DNA from: an uncultured Verrucomicrobia subdivision 3 bacterium
GTDB lineage: Bacteria > Verrucomicrobiota > Verrucomicrobiae > Limisphaerales > UBA11358
NCBI GenBank assembly: GCA_903921455.1
Contig: CAIXPZ010000249.1
Span: 1 to 38,256 of the forward strand
Direction of reading: 5' to 3'
DNA length: 38,256 nt
Position numbers and translations under genes: made by a program. This document shows positions 7,429 through 15,154 of this stretch, one piece after another (within the stretch, counting starts at the first letter, position 1; every line of letters begins with the position of its first letter). The notes under the pieces are model-generated. The model did no database searches, had not been told where the DNA came from, and worked only from the letters and a program-made list of their open reading frames with translations.

Positions 7429-9348
7429 ATGCTGAACACCAAGTCATTTTTGACGGTTGATTTCGGAGCCGGCAGCCTCAAGCTGGCCGAGTTTGCCATC
7501 AATGAGTCGGGCGGTTTGCGACTGATCAACTTTGCCATCAAGCCGCTTGGGCTGGAGGGTTCGCAGGAGACTGCCCGCGAAAAACTCATCTTGCAGGCGC
7601 TGCAGGAAGTGATCGCCGAAAAAGGGCTCAAGGCCAAAAGCGTCAATGTTTGCGCGCCGGGCTTTCATGTTTTCTCCAAGTTCGTCAAACTGCCGCCGGT
7701 GGACGCGGCCAAGGTCGGCCAGATCATCCAATACGAGGCGCAACAGAACGTGCCGTTCCCGTTGAGCGAGGTTGTGTGGGATTACCAGATCCTCGGCTCC
7801 GCTGCGAGCGGCGAACTGGAAGTGCTCCTCGTCGCGATCAAGTCGGACATCGTCGAAGGCTTGTTTCGCGTGGCGGATCAGGCCAAGTTGCAATTGCAAT
7901 TGTGCGACGCTTCGCCCGCCGCCCTCTGCAATGCGTTTCGCTATAATTATCCTGACTTGGAAGACTGCACCATGCTGCTCGATATCGGGGCTAAGACGAG
8001 CAACCTGCTGTTCTTCGAAAAGGGGAAGGTTTTCTCCCGCAGCATCAATCTGGGCGCGAATACCATCACGCAGGATTTTGCCAATGAGGCGAAATTGAAG
8101 TTTGACGACGCCGAAAAGATCAAGATTGCCGAGGGTTTTGTGAGTCTCGGCGGTGCTTACGAGGAGCCGGATAATCCCCATCAGGCGGCCATTTCCAAGA
8201 TTGCCCGCCAGTTCATGACCAAGTTGCACATCCAGGTCAATCAGACCATGCAGTTTTATCGTGGTCAGCAGGGTGGCACGGCTCCGCAGCGTTTGTTCCT
8301 GTCCGGCGGTGCGTCCATTATGCCTTACACGGCGCAGTTCTTTGCCGAAAAATTGAACGTGCCGGTGGAGTATTTCAACCCGTTCCGCAACGTGCAGATT
8401 GATCCGGCGGTCAATCTGGAGGAACTCTCTCGCGTCGCTCATGGCTTGGGCGAAGTGGTCGGTCTGGGGCTGCGCAATCTGGCGACGTGTCCGGTGGAAA
8501 TGAATTTGATGCCGGACAGCACCTTGCGCTGGCAATCCTTTAACCAGAAGAAGCCTTACTTTATTGCCACGGTCATCAGTTTGGTGCTGGTGGCGTTCGG
8601 CGTCGGCTTCTTGTTCCAGAAGCTGGCGGTGAACAAAGATGCCGAAATTGAACGGTTGACGCCCAAGGTTGCCGAGTTGAGCGCGAAGACGGACAAATTT
8701 AATTCGTCCTATAAAAAACTCCAAAAGACCCAGACTGAAGCTGGTCAAATCACGACGTGGTTGCAGCAGCGTTATTATTGGGGTGATTTTCTGGGGGAAA
8801 TGCGTCGGGCGCTCATCCGCGCGGAAGGGGATATCCAGAAAAAATTGTCCGCCCAAAAATCCGGCGTGGATGTGGGGGTTTGGATCGAACAGATGACGTC
8901 GCGGGCCAACCTGGGTGCCTCTTCCGGTGCTAATCCGGCGGCCCCAATGCCCGGCGCGGGTCTGCCGCCGGGCATGGGTATGCCCCCTGGTATGGGGGGG
9001 TTGCCTGGCGAATTTCCCGGGGGTCGTCCTCCCGGGTTTGGCGGCGAGCTGATGCCTGGAGGCAATCCCAATCCGCCGCCGCCGGGTGCGGACGCAGGTC
9101 AGCCCGGTGCCGCTGGCAGCACCAACAATGTGATCACCCTCGTCTGTCGTGCGGTGGATTTGACCAAGACCAGCGGCGATGCCTCGGCCAACACCGAAAT
9201 CGCCTATGCGGTTGAGAACGAGATCAAGGGTTCACCGCTGGTGGATCCCAAGGCGACCCAGTTGACCGGCCAGATTACCCCGGATGAGGCCAATGGCACT
9301 TTTACGTTCACCGTGAACGTGACGCTGCTCAACCCGTTGAATTTTTAA
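7429..9348 (+). CDS. pilM: PilM-PilN fusion / GspL-like inner-membrane assembly protein (Amuc_1101-like)
   Basis: This 639-residue protein joins two modules. Residues 1 to about 345 are an actin-like ATPase of the PilM type: FLTVDFGAGSLKLAEF at the start, MLLDIGAKTSNLLFF as the second phosphate-binding region, and RLFLSGGASIMPY as the adenosine region. A single transmembrane helix follows (about 380-400, FIATVISLVLVAFGVGFLF), then a charged coiled-coil segment, a Pro/Gly/Met-rich linker (about 505-555) and a C-terminal alpha/beta domain ending FTVNVTLLNPLNF, as in PilN or the periplasmic part of GspL. In type IV pilus and type II secretion machines this chain couples the cytoplasmic ATPase to the periplasmic alignment complex. 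It heads a close-packed cluster with Amuc_1100-like, bitopic and secretin genes; no PilB/PilT ATPase or pilin is in view. Confidence 0.85.
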   Translation: MLNTKSFLTVDFGAGSLKLAEFAINESGGLRLINFAIKPLGLEGSQETAREKLILQALQEVIAEKGLKAKSVNVCAPGFHVFSKFVKLPPVDAAKVGQIIQYEAQQNVPFPLSEVVWDYQILGSAASGELEVLLVAIKSDIVEGLFRVADQAKLQLQLCDASPAALCNAFRYNYPDLEDCTMLLDIGAKTSNLLFFEKGKVFSRSINLGANTITQDFANEAKLKFDDAEKIKIAEGFVSLGGAYEEPDNPHQAAISKIARQFMTKLHIQVNQTMQFYRGQQGGTAPQRLFLSGGASIMPYTAQFFAEKLNVPVEYFNPFRNVQIDPAVNLEELSRVAHGLGEVVGLGLRNLATCPVEMNLMPDSTLRWQSFNQKKPYFIATVISLVLVAFGVGFLFQKLAVNKDAEIERLTPKVAELSAKTDKFNSSYKKLQKTQTEAGQITTWLQQRYYWGDFLGEMRRALIRAEGDIQKKLSAQKSGVDVGVWIEQMTSRANLGASSGANPAAPMPGAGLPPGMGMPPGMGGLPGEFPGGRPPGFGGELMPGGNPNPPPPGADAGQPGAAGSTNNVITLVCRAVDLTKTSGDASANTEIAYAVENEIKGSPLVDPKATQLTGQITPDEANGTFTFTVNVTLLNPLNF

Positions 9349-9349
9349 T

Positions 9350-10321
9350 ATGGGCTGGATCAAGCGAAATCTTTTGTTTGTGATTAGCGGTGCCGTGGCC
9401 TTGGGGCTGCTCGGCGCCGGCGGCTTCTATATTTACAAGGACTGGACCCGTAATTCCGATGCGGCCGGCAAGCTCGACGAAATTTACGCCACGTTGAATA
9501 ATCTTCAGCAGCAGAAACCGGCGCCGGGTAACGACAAGATTGACAATACCCGGATCGCCCGAGAGCAGCACCAGCAGTTGCGCGCTTGGGTTCAGTCTGC
9601 CGGAAAATTTTTCCAGCCCATCCCGGCCATTCCCGCCGGCGCGGTCACCAGCGAGGCTTTTGCCGGGGCGCTGCGTCGCACGGTGGATACCCTGCAGCAT
9701 GAGGCGGAAAATGCCAGTGTCACGCTGCCGCCCAAATATGACTTTTCCTTTTCTGCCCAGCGTCCGCTGGTGAAATTTGCCGCGGGTAGCCTGGAGCCGT
9801 TGGCGATTCAGCTTGGCGAGGTCAAGGCCATTGCGGAAACAATTTTTTCCGCGCGGGTGAATGCTTTGGACAGCATCCAGCGCGCGCGGGTCTCCGAGGA
9901 TGATAATTCCGGTCCGGTCGGTGATTACCTGGATCAACATTCGATCACCAACGATCTGGCGGTGATTACGCCGTATGTGGTGACGTTCCGCTGTTTCACG
10001 CCGGAATTGGCGCGGGTCATCGGTGCATTTGCGGCCTCTTCCAATACGTTTTTGATCAAGGCCATCAATGCTCAACCGGCGGGCGCCGCGACGGCTTCTC
10101 CCGGTGACATGGCGGCGGGTTTGCCGCCCGGGATGCTGCCGCCCGGAGGGCTGCCGGGCCGGATGCAGGGCGAATTTGGATTTATGCCTGGCCAGGCGCC
10201 CGCCCCGGCTCCCGCTGCCCAGCCCGTGACGGGCAAGGGCGGTTTGCCGACGGTTTTGAAGGAGCAGCTCCTCCGGGTTACGGTTGAGGTGGGGCTCGTG
10301 AAACTGTTGCCGAAGAGTTAA
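9350..10321 (+). CDS. Amuc_1100-family pilus-like (PilO-like) protein
   Basis: The 323-residue product has a short cytoplasmic N-terminus, one transmembrane helix (about 8-30, LLFVISGAVALGLLGAGGF) and a periplasmic domain. The arrangement fits the family of Akkermansia Amuc_1100, whose structure resembles PilO/GspM: a helical segment with SEAFAGALRRTVDTLQHEAE, a strand-helix part (LAIQLGEVKAIAETIFSARV), a second half-domain (TPYVVTFRCFTPELARVIGA), a Pro/Gly/Ala-rich linker (about 240-295) and a final strand LRVTVEVGLVKLLPKS. It starts 1 bp after the pilM-like stop. Its expected role is a periplasmic alignment subunit linking PilM/N to the secretin. Assignment rests on size, topology, position and motif order, because the sequence itself diverges strongly. 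Confidence 0.72.
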   Translation: MGWIKRNLLFVISGAVALGLLGAGGFYIYKDWTRNSDAAGKLDEIYATLNNLQQQKPAPGNDKIDNTRIAREQHQQLRAWVQSAGKFFQPIPAIPAGAVTSEAFAGALRRTVDTLQHEAENASVTLPPKYDFSFSAQRPLVKFAAGSLEPLAIQLGEVKAIAETIFSARVNALDSIQRARVSEDDNSGPVGDYLDQHSITNDLAVITPYVVTFRCFTPELARVIGAFAASSNTFLIKAINAQPAGAATASPGDMAAGLPPGMLPPGGLPGRMQGEFGFMPGQAPAPAPAAQPVTGKGGLPTVLKEQLLRVTVEVGLVKLLPKS

Positions 10322-10322
10322 A

Positions 10323-11111
10323 ATGCAATTTCTCAAAAAACATTACGAAAAGATTTTGCTGGGCATGGTGCTGGCGGGCCTGATTGGCGTGCTGGTGTTC
10401 ATGCTGTTCTATATCGCGGCGGACAAGCAGGCGATGGAGGACAAAATCAACAGCGTGATCAACACGCCCGCCAAACCGTTGGTGGATCTGGATTTGACGA
10501 CCAATAGCGCGGCCATGACGCGGCTGCAAACCCCCCTGGCGCTGGATTTTGAAACGGGGAATAAGGTGTTCAACCCGTTTGAATGGGTGAAAACTCCGGA
10601 TGGTCGGCTGGTTCGCAAATCCACCAGCACCGGCCCGCAAATGGTGGTGGTGACGGGCATCACGCCGCTGTATCTGGTGCTGACCTTGGATTCAATCGCC
10701 ACCAATGAGCTCGGGGCCCGCTATGTCATCGGCGTGGAAAAGCAGGCGGCCCCCACGGCGGCCAAGCGGCGTAAGCAGCAACGGTATGTTTCCGTCGGCG
10801 AAAAGCCCAATGACACGTTTGCCCTGCTCGAAGTCAAGGGCCCGCCGGAAAATCCCGACGCTTTGATTGTCAAAATCCTTGATTCGGGCGAAACCGCCAC
10901 GGTGACCCATGACAAGCCCTTCCGCCGCGTGGATGACTATATGGCTGACTTTCGTTACGACCCGGAAAAAAAGGTGTTTCGTGCTCGCCGCGCCAATGAC
11001 AAAGTTTCCTTCGGCGGCACGGATTACCTTGTCGTTGAGGTCGCTCAGAACGAGTTGATCATCGCCGACCAGTCCAACCAGAAAAAAACCTCTTTGCCAT
11101 TTACGCCCTGA
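10323..11111 (+). CDS. Bitopic membrane protein of the pilus/secretion cluster (Amuc_1099 position, PilP/GspC-like)
   Basis: The 262-residue product has a short basic N-terminus, one transmembrane helix (about 11-33, ILLGMVLAGLIGVLVFMLFY) and a periplasmic part. Near residues 200-262 is a compact beta-rich segment (KVFRARRANDKVSFGGTDYLVVEVAQNELIIADQSN, read as two adjoining stretches) reminiscent of the small beta-barrel HR domain of PilP or GspC that contacts the secretin. It begins 1 bp after the Amuc_1100-like stop and precedes the secretin. No specific family motif was recognised, so the PilP/GspC comparison comes from topology and gene order. Confidence 0.6.
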   Translation: MQFLKKHYEKILLGMVLAGLIGVLVFMLFYIAADKQAMEDKINSVINTPAKPLVDLDLTTNSAAMTRLQTPLALDFETGNKVFNPFEWVKTPDGRLVRKSTSTGPQMVVVTGITPLYLVLTLDSIATNELGARYVIGVEKQAAPTAAKRRKQQRYVSVGEKPNDTFALLEVKGPPENPDALIVKILDSGETATVTHDKPFRRVDDYMADFRYDPEKKVFRARRANDKVSFGGTDYLVVEVAQNELIIADQSNQKKTSLPFTP

Positions 11112-11163
11112 TTGTTAAGAATCTTGTATTGAACCGCGCCACTTTGAAGAAACTCATATTGCC

Positions 11164-13497
11164 ATGACAAAAGCCGCCATCCTTTTAATCGGCCTCGCCG
11201 CCCTGCTCGCCTTGCCTGCCGCCGCGCCCGCCCAGGATAATTCCACCGCCATCGCCGTCAACGAAGCCGTGCTGCGCCAGGCCAACACCATCGTGCTGCG
11301 CCAGAAACTGGTGGCGGCCCGCCGCGCCAGTCAGGCCGGCGAGACGGTTGCCGCCGCCAAGCTGTATCAAGAATCTTGCGAGCTGGTTCAGCAGATCGGG
11401 TCCGGCATTGATTCCGAAGCGAATCAGGCCATCACGGGTCTGGCCAGCACCCGTTTGGAGCTGGCGCGGGCCGCCCAGAGCCGCGGCGATTTGCGCGAGG
11501 CCGCCACGCAGGCGCAACAGGTCTTGAAAATGGACCCCAAAAATCCGGAGGCGCTGGCGTTCAAGAAGCAGAACGATCAGATGATTGCGGCCATGAAGGG
11601 GCAGATCCCCAGTGCCGCCGCGCTGGAGCAAAGTTCGCAGGTGGCCGCCAAAAAGGTGGATGCCAGCACCCTGGTGCAGGACGGCAAACTGTTTTACGAA
11701 ATGGGCAAGCTGGAGGATGCCGAGGCGAAATTGAATGAGGCTCTGATTTTGAACCCGGATAATCCGGCCGCCTACTATTATCTCAATTTGATTCAGCAGG
11801 CCAAGTATGCCCGCGAGGTCGCGCTGCATACCGTGGATACCCAGAAGCGCATGGCCATGGTTGAAAAGCAATGGATTTTGCCCACCTCCAAAAACGCGTT
11901 GCCCGTGCCGAACCCGTATGCCACCAATAACGTCGTTTATACCGGTCCCGGGCGGCAGTCCATTATTGCCAAGTTGGATCATATCCGGCTGGACACCGTT
12001 TCTTACGACGGATTGCCGTTGAGTGAGGTTCTGCGGAATCTTTCGGAACAATCCCGGCTTCGCGATCCTGAACGCAAGGGCATCAATTTTCTGATCAACC
12101 CCAATCCCGATCAGTCTGGTCAGGCGATTGCGGCACCGGCTGCCACCGGTCTTGGCGGCGGTTTCGGCGGTGCCGGGTTTGGCGCTCCCGGCGCGGCGGC
12201 CCCGGCCATTGACCCGGCCACCGGTCTGCCGCAGGCTGCTGCCGCACCTGCGGGTGGCGGCGGGAACAATGAGGCGGTTGACGTCGGCGCGTTCATTGTG
12301 AAAATTCCCAACCTGTCGGATGTCCGTCTGGCGGACGTTCTCGATGCCATCATTTTGGTGGCGGATCATCCGGTTAAATACTCGGTGCAGGATTTTGCCG
12401 TGGTGTTTTCTGCCAAGGGCCCCGAAACCCCTCAGCTGTTTAGCCGCACCTTCAAGGTGGACCCCAACACCTTTTTCTCCGGGCTGGAAAGTGTCGGTTC
12501 CCAAAGCTTCGGTTCTGTCAATAGTGGGGGCAGCAGCGGCGGCGGCGGCGGCGGTGGTGGTGGTGGTAACCGCGGCGGCGGCGGTGGCGGTGGTGGTGGC
12601 AACAATCAAAATAACGGAGCCGTCGTGGGTGTCGTGAATGCCTTTGCCGGTGCCGGCGGCTTGCGTAACACGGGCGGCGGTCAGGGTGGCGGTGGTGGCG
12701 GTGGCGGCGGCCAGCAGGGTGGCGGCGCCAGTAATCCGCTCAACGGCGGTGGCCAGCAGGGCGGCGGTGGCGGCAACGTGGGTGGCAACGGTGGCTTGAA
12801 CTACATTACCCAGGTGACTCTGGCTTCCACGGTCAGCGCGGCGGCCCGGCAATTTTTTACGTCTCTGGGAGTGAATCTCGAACAGCCCCCGGGTAAATCG
12901 GTTTTCTTTAATGACCGGTTGGGCAAGCTGTTTGTGAAGGCCACCGAGTCGGATCTGGATACCATTGAACGCGCGATTGAGGCGCTCAATGAAATCGCCC
13001 CGCAGGTTCATATCAAGGCGCGTTTTATCGAAGTGCAGCAGAACGACAGCAAGGCGCTCGGCTTTGACTGGTATTTGGGGCAGTTTAACCTGAACGGTAG
13101 CGGCTCGGTGGTGGGTTCGGGCGGCACGGCCCCGTCGTTGAATGTTCCGGTATCGTCAGCCAATCCGCTGGGGGCTTTTCCGGGCAATACCACCGCCAGC
13201 CTGATTCCCGGTCAAGCCAGCGACCAGTTGATCACTGGCGGTCTGCGTAACTCGGCGCCGACCCTCGGCACGATTACCGGTATTTTGACGGATCCGAATT
13301 TCCGCATGGTCATCCATGCCTTGGAGCAGCGCAGCGGTTACGAGGCTTTGGCCGAACCCGAAGTGACCACCACCAGCGGTCGCCAGACCCAGATGCGTGC
13401 GACGCAAATTATCACCGTCATCACCGGCGTGAACTTTGAACAGGGGTCGTCCGCCAGCACGGGGAATAACGGCAACAACAACGGCACCGGCCAATAA
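11164..13497 (+). CDS. Secretin, N-terminal part (TPR + N-domains + first half of the beta-barrel domain)
   Basis: The 777-residue protein starts with a signal peptide (1-24, ending PAAAPAQ) and an alpha-helical TPR-like region (about 30-215, including LNEALILNPDNPAAYYYLN). An N0/STN-like domain follows (about 265-315, VSYDGLPLSEVLRNLSEQS), then an Ala/Gly-rich linker, an N1-like domain (about 360-430) and a long poly-Gly stretch (452-545). Next comes an N3-like domain (DRLGKLFVKATESDLDTIE) leading into the start of the secretin domain (VHIKARFIEVQQNDSKALGF, later ALAEPEVTTTSGRQTQMRA and IITVITGVNFEQG). It stops in an Asn/Gly-rich loop exactly where the rest of the secretin domain should follow. 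The remainder is encoded by the next gene in the same frame. Expected location is the outer membrane, as half of a secretin channel. Confidence 0.85.
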   Translation: MTKAAILLIGLAALLALPAAAPAQDNSTAIAVNEAVLRQANTIVLRQKLVAARRASQAGETVAAAKLYQESCELVQQIGSGIDSEANQAITGLASTRLELARAAQSRGDLREAATQAQQVLKMDPKNPEALAFKKQNDQMIAAMKGQIPSAAALEQSSQVAAKKVDASTLVQDGKLFYEMGKLEDAEAKLNEALILNPDNPAAYYYLNLIQQAKYAREVALHTVDTQKRMAMVEKQWILPTSKNALPVPNPYATNNVVYTGPGRQSIIAKLDHIRLDTVSYDGLPLSEVLRNLSEQSRLRDPERKGINFLINPNPDQSGQAIAAPAATGLGGGFGGAGFGAPGAAAPAIDPATGLPQAAAAPAGGGGNNEAVDVGAFIVKIPNLSDVRLADVLDAIILVADHPVKYSVQDFAVVFSAKGPETPQLFSRTFKVDPNTFFSGLESVGSQSFGSVNSGGSSGGGGGGGGGGNRGGGGGGGGGNNQNNGAVVGVVNAFAGAGGLRNTGGGQGGGGGGGGGQQGGGASNPLNGGGQQGGGGGNVGGNGGLNYITQVTLASTVSAAARQFFTSLGVNLEQPPGKSVFFNDRLGKLFVKATESDLDTIERAIEALNEIAPQVHIKARFIEVQQNDSKALGFDWYLGQFNLNGSGSVVGSGGTAPSLNVPVSSANPLGAFPGNTTASLIPGQASDQLITGGLRNSAPTLGTITGILTDPNFRMVIHALEQRSGYEALAEPEVTTTSGRQTQMRATQIITVITGVNFEQGSSASTGNNGNNNGTGQ
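12520..12800 (+). repeat. GGC/GGT trinucleotide-rich poly-glycine tract in the secretin gene
   Basis: About 280 bp are dominated by GGC and GGT codons, encoding several runs of 8-11 glycines broken by Asn, Gln, Ser and Arg, at residues about 452-545 of the secretin N-part. It sits between two N-domains, where it would act as a long flexible linker in the periplasmic ring. Such triplet runs can change length by slippage while keeping the frame. Confidence 0.8.
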
Positions 13498-13502
13498 TTC
13501 GC

Positions 13503-13510
13503 GAGAAAGG
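13503..13510 (+). promoter_or_regulatory. Ribosome binding site of the secretin C-part gene
   Basis: GAGAAAGG ends 5 bp before the ATG at 13516. It is the clearest Shine-Dalgarno-like site in the cluster and lies wholly in the 18-bp gap between the two secretin genes. It argues that the second half is initiated independently rather than made by stop-codon readthrough. Confidence 0.6.
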
Positions 13511-13515
13511 TTAAC

Positions 13516-14163
13516 ATGAAAAATTTATCTGGAAACAACGCCCTCAAACTGATCCTCGCAGCCGTGCTCGCGGTGGCGGCTCAATCGGTCACCGCTCAGA
13601 ACGTCAATAACCAGGCGGGCACGTCGGCCATCACCTACGACACCTCGCCCGTGGAGACGGGACCGATTCTGGATGTGGTGCCGTATGTGTTGTCCGACGG
13701 TTACACCATCAATATGGCGCTGATTCCGTCGGTGACCATTTTCGACGGCTATGCCACGCCCCCGGTGATCCCCAGTGTCACTGGTAATTTGAACGTGGTG
13801 CAATTGCCGGTGGTGCTTCCGGAATTTACGGTGCGGCAGGTGGTCACCACCGTGAATGTCTGGGATAACCAGACCGTGGTCATTGGCGGGCTGATTTCCT
13901 CCGAGGTTCAGACGACTAAGGACAAGGTTCCGGCCATCGGTGACTTGCCCATGGTGGGACGGCTATTCCAGAGCCAGAGCAAGACGACCCAGAAAAAGAA
14001 CCTGATGATTTTCGTCACGGCCACCATCGTTGACCCCGCCGGCAATCGGGTGCATTCCGATGATGATTTGCCCTTTGCGCAGAGCGCCGTTCCCGTCCAG
14101 CCCGCCGGGGCGGGCAAGGTTACGGAAACCGTTTCCAAGGTGCCGCCGCCCGTGGTCAAATAG
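13516..14163 (+). CDS. Secretin, C-terminal part with its own signal peptide
   Basis: The 215-residue product opens with a signal peptide (MKNLSGNNALKLILAAVLAV, then AAQSVTAQ). Residues from about 38 onward are the second half of a secretin domain: TGPILDVVPYVLSDGYTINM corresponds to the usual 'VGIxLxVTPxI' strand, then LPEFTVRQVVTTVNVWDNQT, VVIGGLISSEVQTTKDKVP and IGDLPMVGRLFQSQS, ending KKNLMIFVTATIVDPAGNR. The latter motifs are diagnostic for PF00263-type secretins. The N-terminal periplasmic domains and first barrel strands are absent and are encoded by the preceding gene. It lies in the same frame as that gene, separated by one TAA and 18 bp. Both products would have to reach the outer membrane and assemble together. 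The 3' end overlaps the exonuclease start by 1 base. Confidence 0.85.
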   Translation: MKNLSGNNALKLILAAVLAVAAQSVTAQNVNNQAGTSAITYDTSPVETGPILDVVPYVLSDGYTINMALIPSVTIFDGYATPPVIPSVTGNLNVVQLPVVLPEFTVRQVVTTVNVWDNQTVVIGGLISSEVQTTKDKVPAIGDLPMVGRLFQSQSKTTQKKNLMIFVTATIVDPAGNRVHSDDDLPFAQSAVPVQPAGAGKVTETVSKVPPPVVK

Positions 14164-15038
14164 TGAGCCGGCTGCTGATTGTTGACGGGCATGCTTATGC
14201 CTATCGGGCGTTTCACGCGATTCGGGAATTGCGTTCGCCCGGCGGGCAGCCGACCAATGCCATTTATGGCTTCGTCAAAATGCTCGAGAAAATGCGGCTG
14301 GCTGTGCAGCCGACGCATGTGTCGGTGGTCTGGGATGGCGGCTTAAGCGCCGAACGGTTGGCGGCGTTGCCGGATTATAAGGCGCAACGGCCGGAAATGC
14401 CGGTGGCGTTGCGGCCGCAGTTGACTGGGATTGTTGATTTTTTGGCCGCGGCGGGCATCGCCAGTTATTGCCAGGCTGGCGTCGAGGCCGATGATTACAT
14501 CGCCACGCTGGCGCGGCTGGCGGCGAAAAGTTGGAATGTGGTGATTGCCAGTTCCGACAAGGATTTTATGCAGTTGGTTTCGGAGCGGGTCGGGTTGTTG
14601 AACCCGAACGACAAAACCGGGGTGATTTGGGGGCGCGCGCAGGTGCTGGCTAAGACCGGCGTGGCGCCGGAACAGGTGTCCGATTGGCTGGCGCTCATGG
14701 GTGACGCGGTGGATAATATCCCCGGCGTTCCCGGGGTGGGGCCGAAGACGGCGGCGGATTTGTTGCGGCAGTTTGGGGCGGTTGAGCCTTTGCTGGCGCG
14801 GCTGGATGAAGTGAAGTCCGAAAAGTTGCGCCAGGCGTTGCGGGCGTCCGCCGGCGCGGTGGTTCGCAACCAGAAGCTGGTGCGGCTGCCGGAAGTGCCG
14901 TGCGAGTTTGTGCCGGAACGGCTGCTGGTTCGGGGTGGCGATGCCGGGGCGTTGCGCCGGTTGTTTGCCGGCTGGGGATTTCAGGGCATGCTTGCCGCCT
15001 TGAGTGCGGTTGACGAAAAACAGGCTGAATTGATTTGA
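14163..15038 (+). CDS. Stand-alone 5'-3' exonuclease / FEN (DNA polymerase I N-domain type)
   Basis: The 291-residue protein matches the 5'-3' exonuclease domain of DNA polymerase I and ExoIX-like proteins, without a polymerase part. Metal-binding acidic motifs are intact: LIVDGHAYAYRAF at the N-terminus, DYKAQRPEMP in the helical arch region, GVEADDYIATLA, ASSDKDFMQLV, and the helix-hairpin-helix-type LMGDAVDNIPGVPGVGPKTA. Family members remove 5' flaps or RNA primers during replication and repair in the cytoplasm. The GTG start shares its first base with the TAG of the secretin C-part gene, so translation is probably coupled. A DNA-processing enzyme embedded behind a pilus/secretion cluster is odd; a housekeeping gene carried in the operon by chance is the simplest explanation. 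Confidence 0.9.
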   Translation: MSRLLIVDGHAYAYRAFHAIRELRSPGGQPTNAIYGFVKMLEKMRLAVQPTHVSVVWDGGLSAERLAALPDYKAQRPEMPVALRPQLTGIVDFLAAAGIASYCQAGVEADDYIATLARLAAKSWNVVIASSDKDFMQLVSERVGLLNPNDKTGVIWGRAQVLAKTGVAPEQVSDWLALMGDAVDNIPGVPGVGPKTAADLLRQFGAVEPLLARLDEVKSEKLRQALRASAGAVVRNQKLVRLPEVPCEFVPERLLVRGGDAGALRRLFAGWGFQGMLAALSAVDEKQAELI

Positions 15039-15111
15039 AAATGAATTTGCACAGTTGGATCAACAGAGCGGCCGGAGCGATGAAGCGCGCGGCGGTAACG
15101 GTGGGTATTTT

Positions 15112-15140
15112 TAGACAAACCCGCCGGGGTGGTTTATTAT
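15112..15140 (+). promoter_or_regulatory. Sigma-70-type promoter for the secreted-protein genes
   Basis: TAGACA (15112-15117, 5 of 6 to consensus), a 17-bp spacer and TATTAT (15135-15140, 5 of 6) precede the ATG at 15155. Transcription would begin at about 15147, leaving a leader of only some 8 nt. This supports the 15155 start over the earlier in-frame starts. Confidence 0.5.
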
Positions 15141-15154
15141 CTTCTAGCCTCGAC

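Noticed and set aside
11185..13011. Minus-strand open frame of 608 codons opposite the secretin N-part
   Set aside because: Antisense shadow: its Thr/Ala runs are the complement of the poly-Gly tract, and it has no ribosome binding site or recognised motif.
13495..13516. Stop-codon readthrough producing one continuous secretin
   Set aside because: The frames match, but a good ribosome binding site and a complete signal peptide follow the stop. Readthrough would place a hydrophobic leader inside the barrel loop, so independent initiation fits better.
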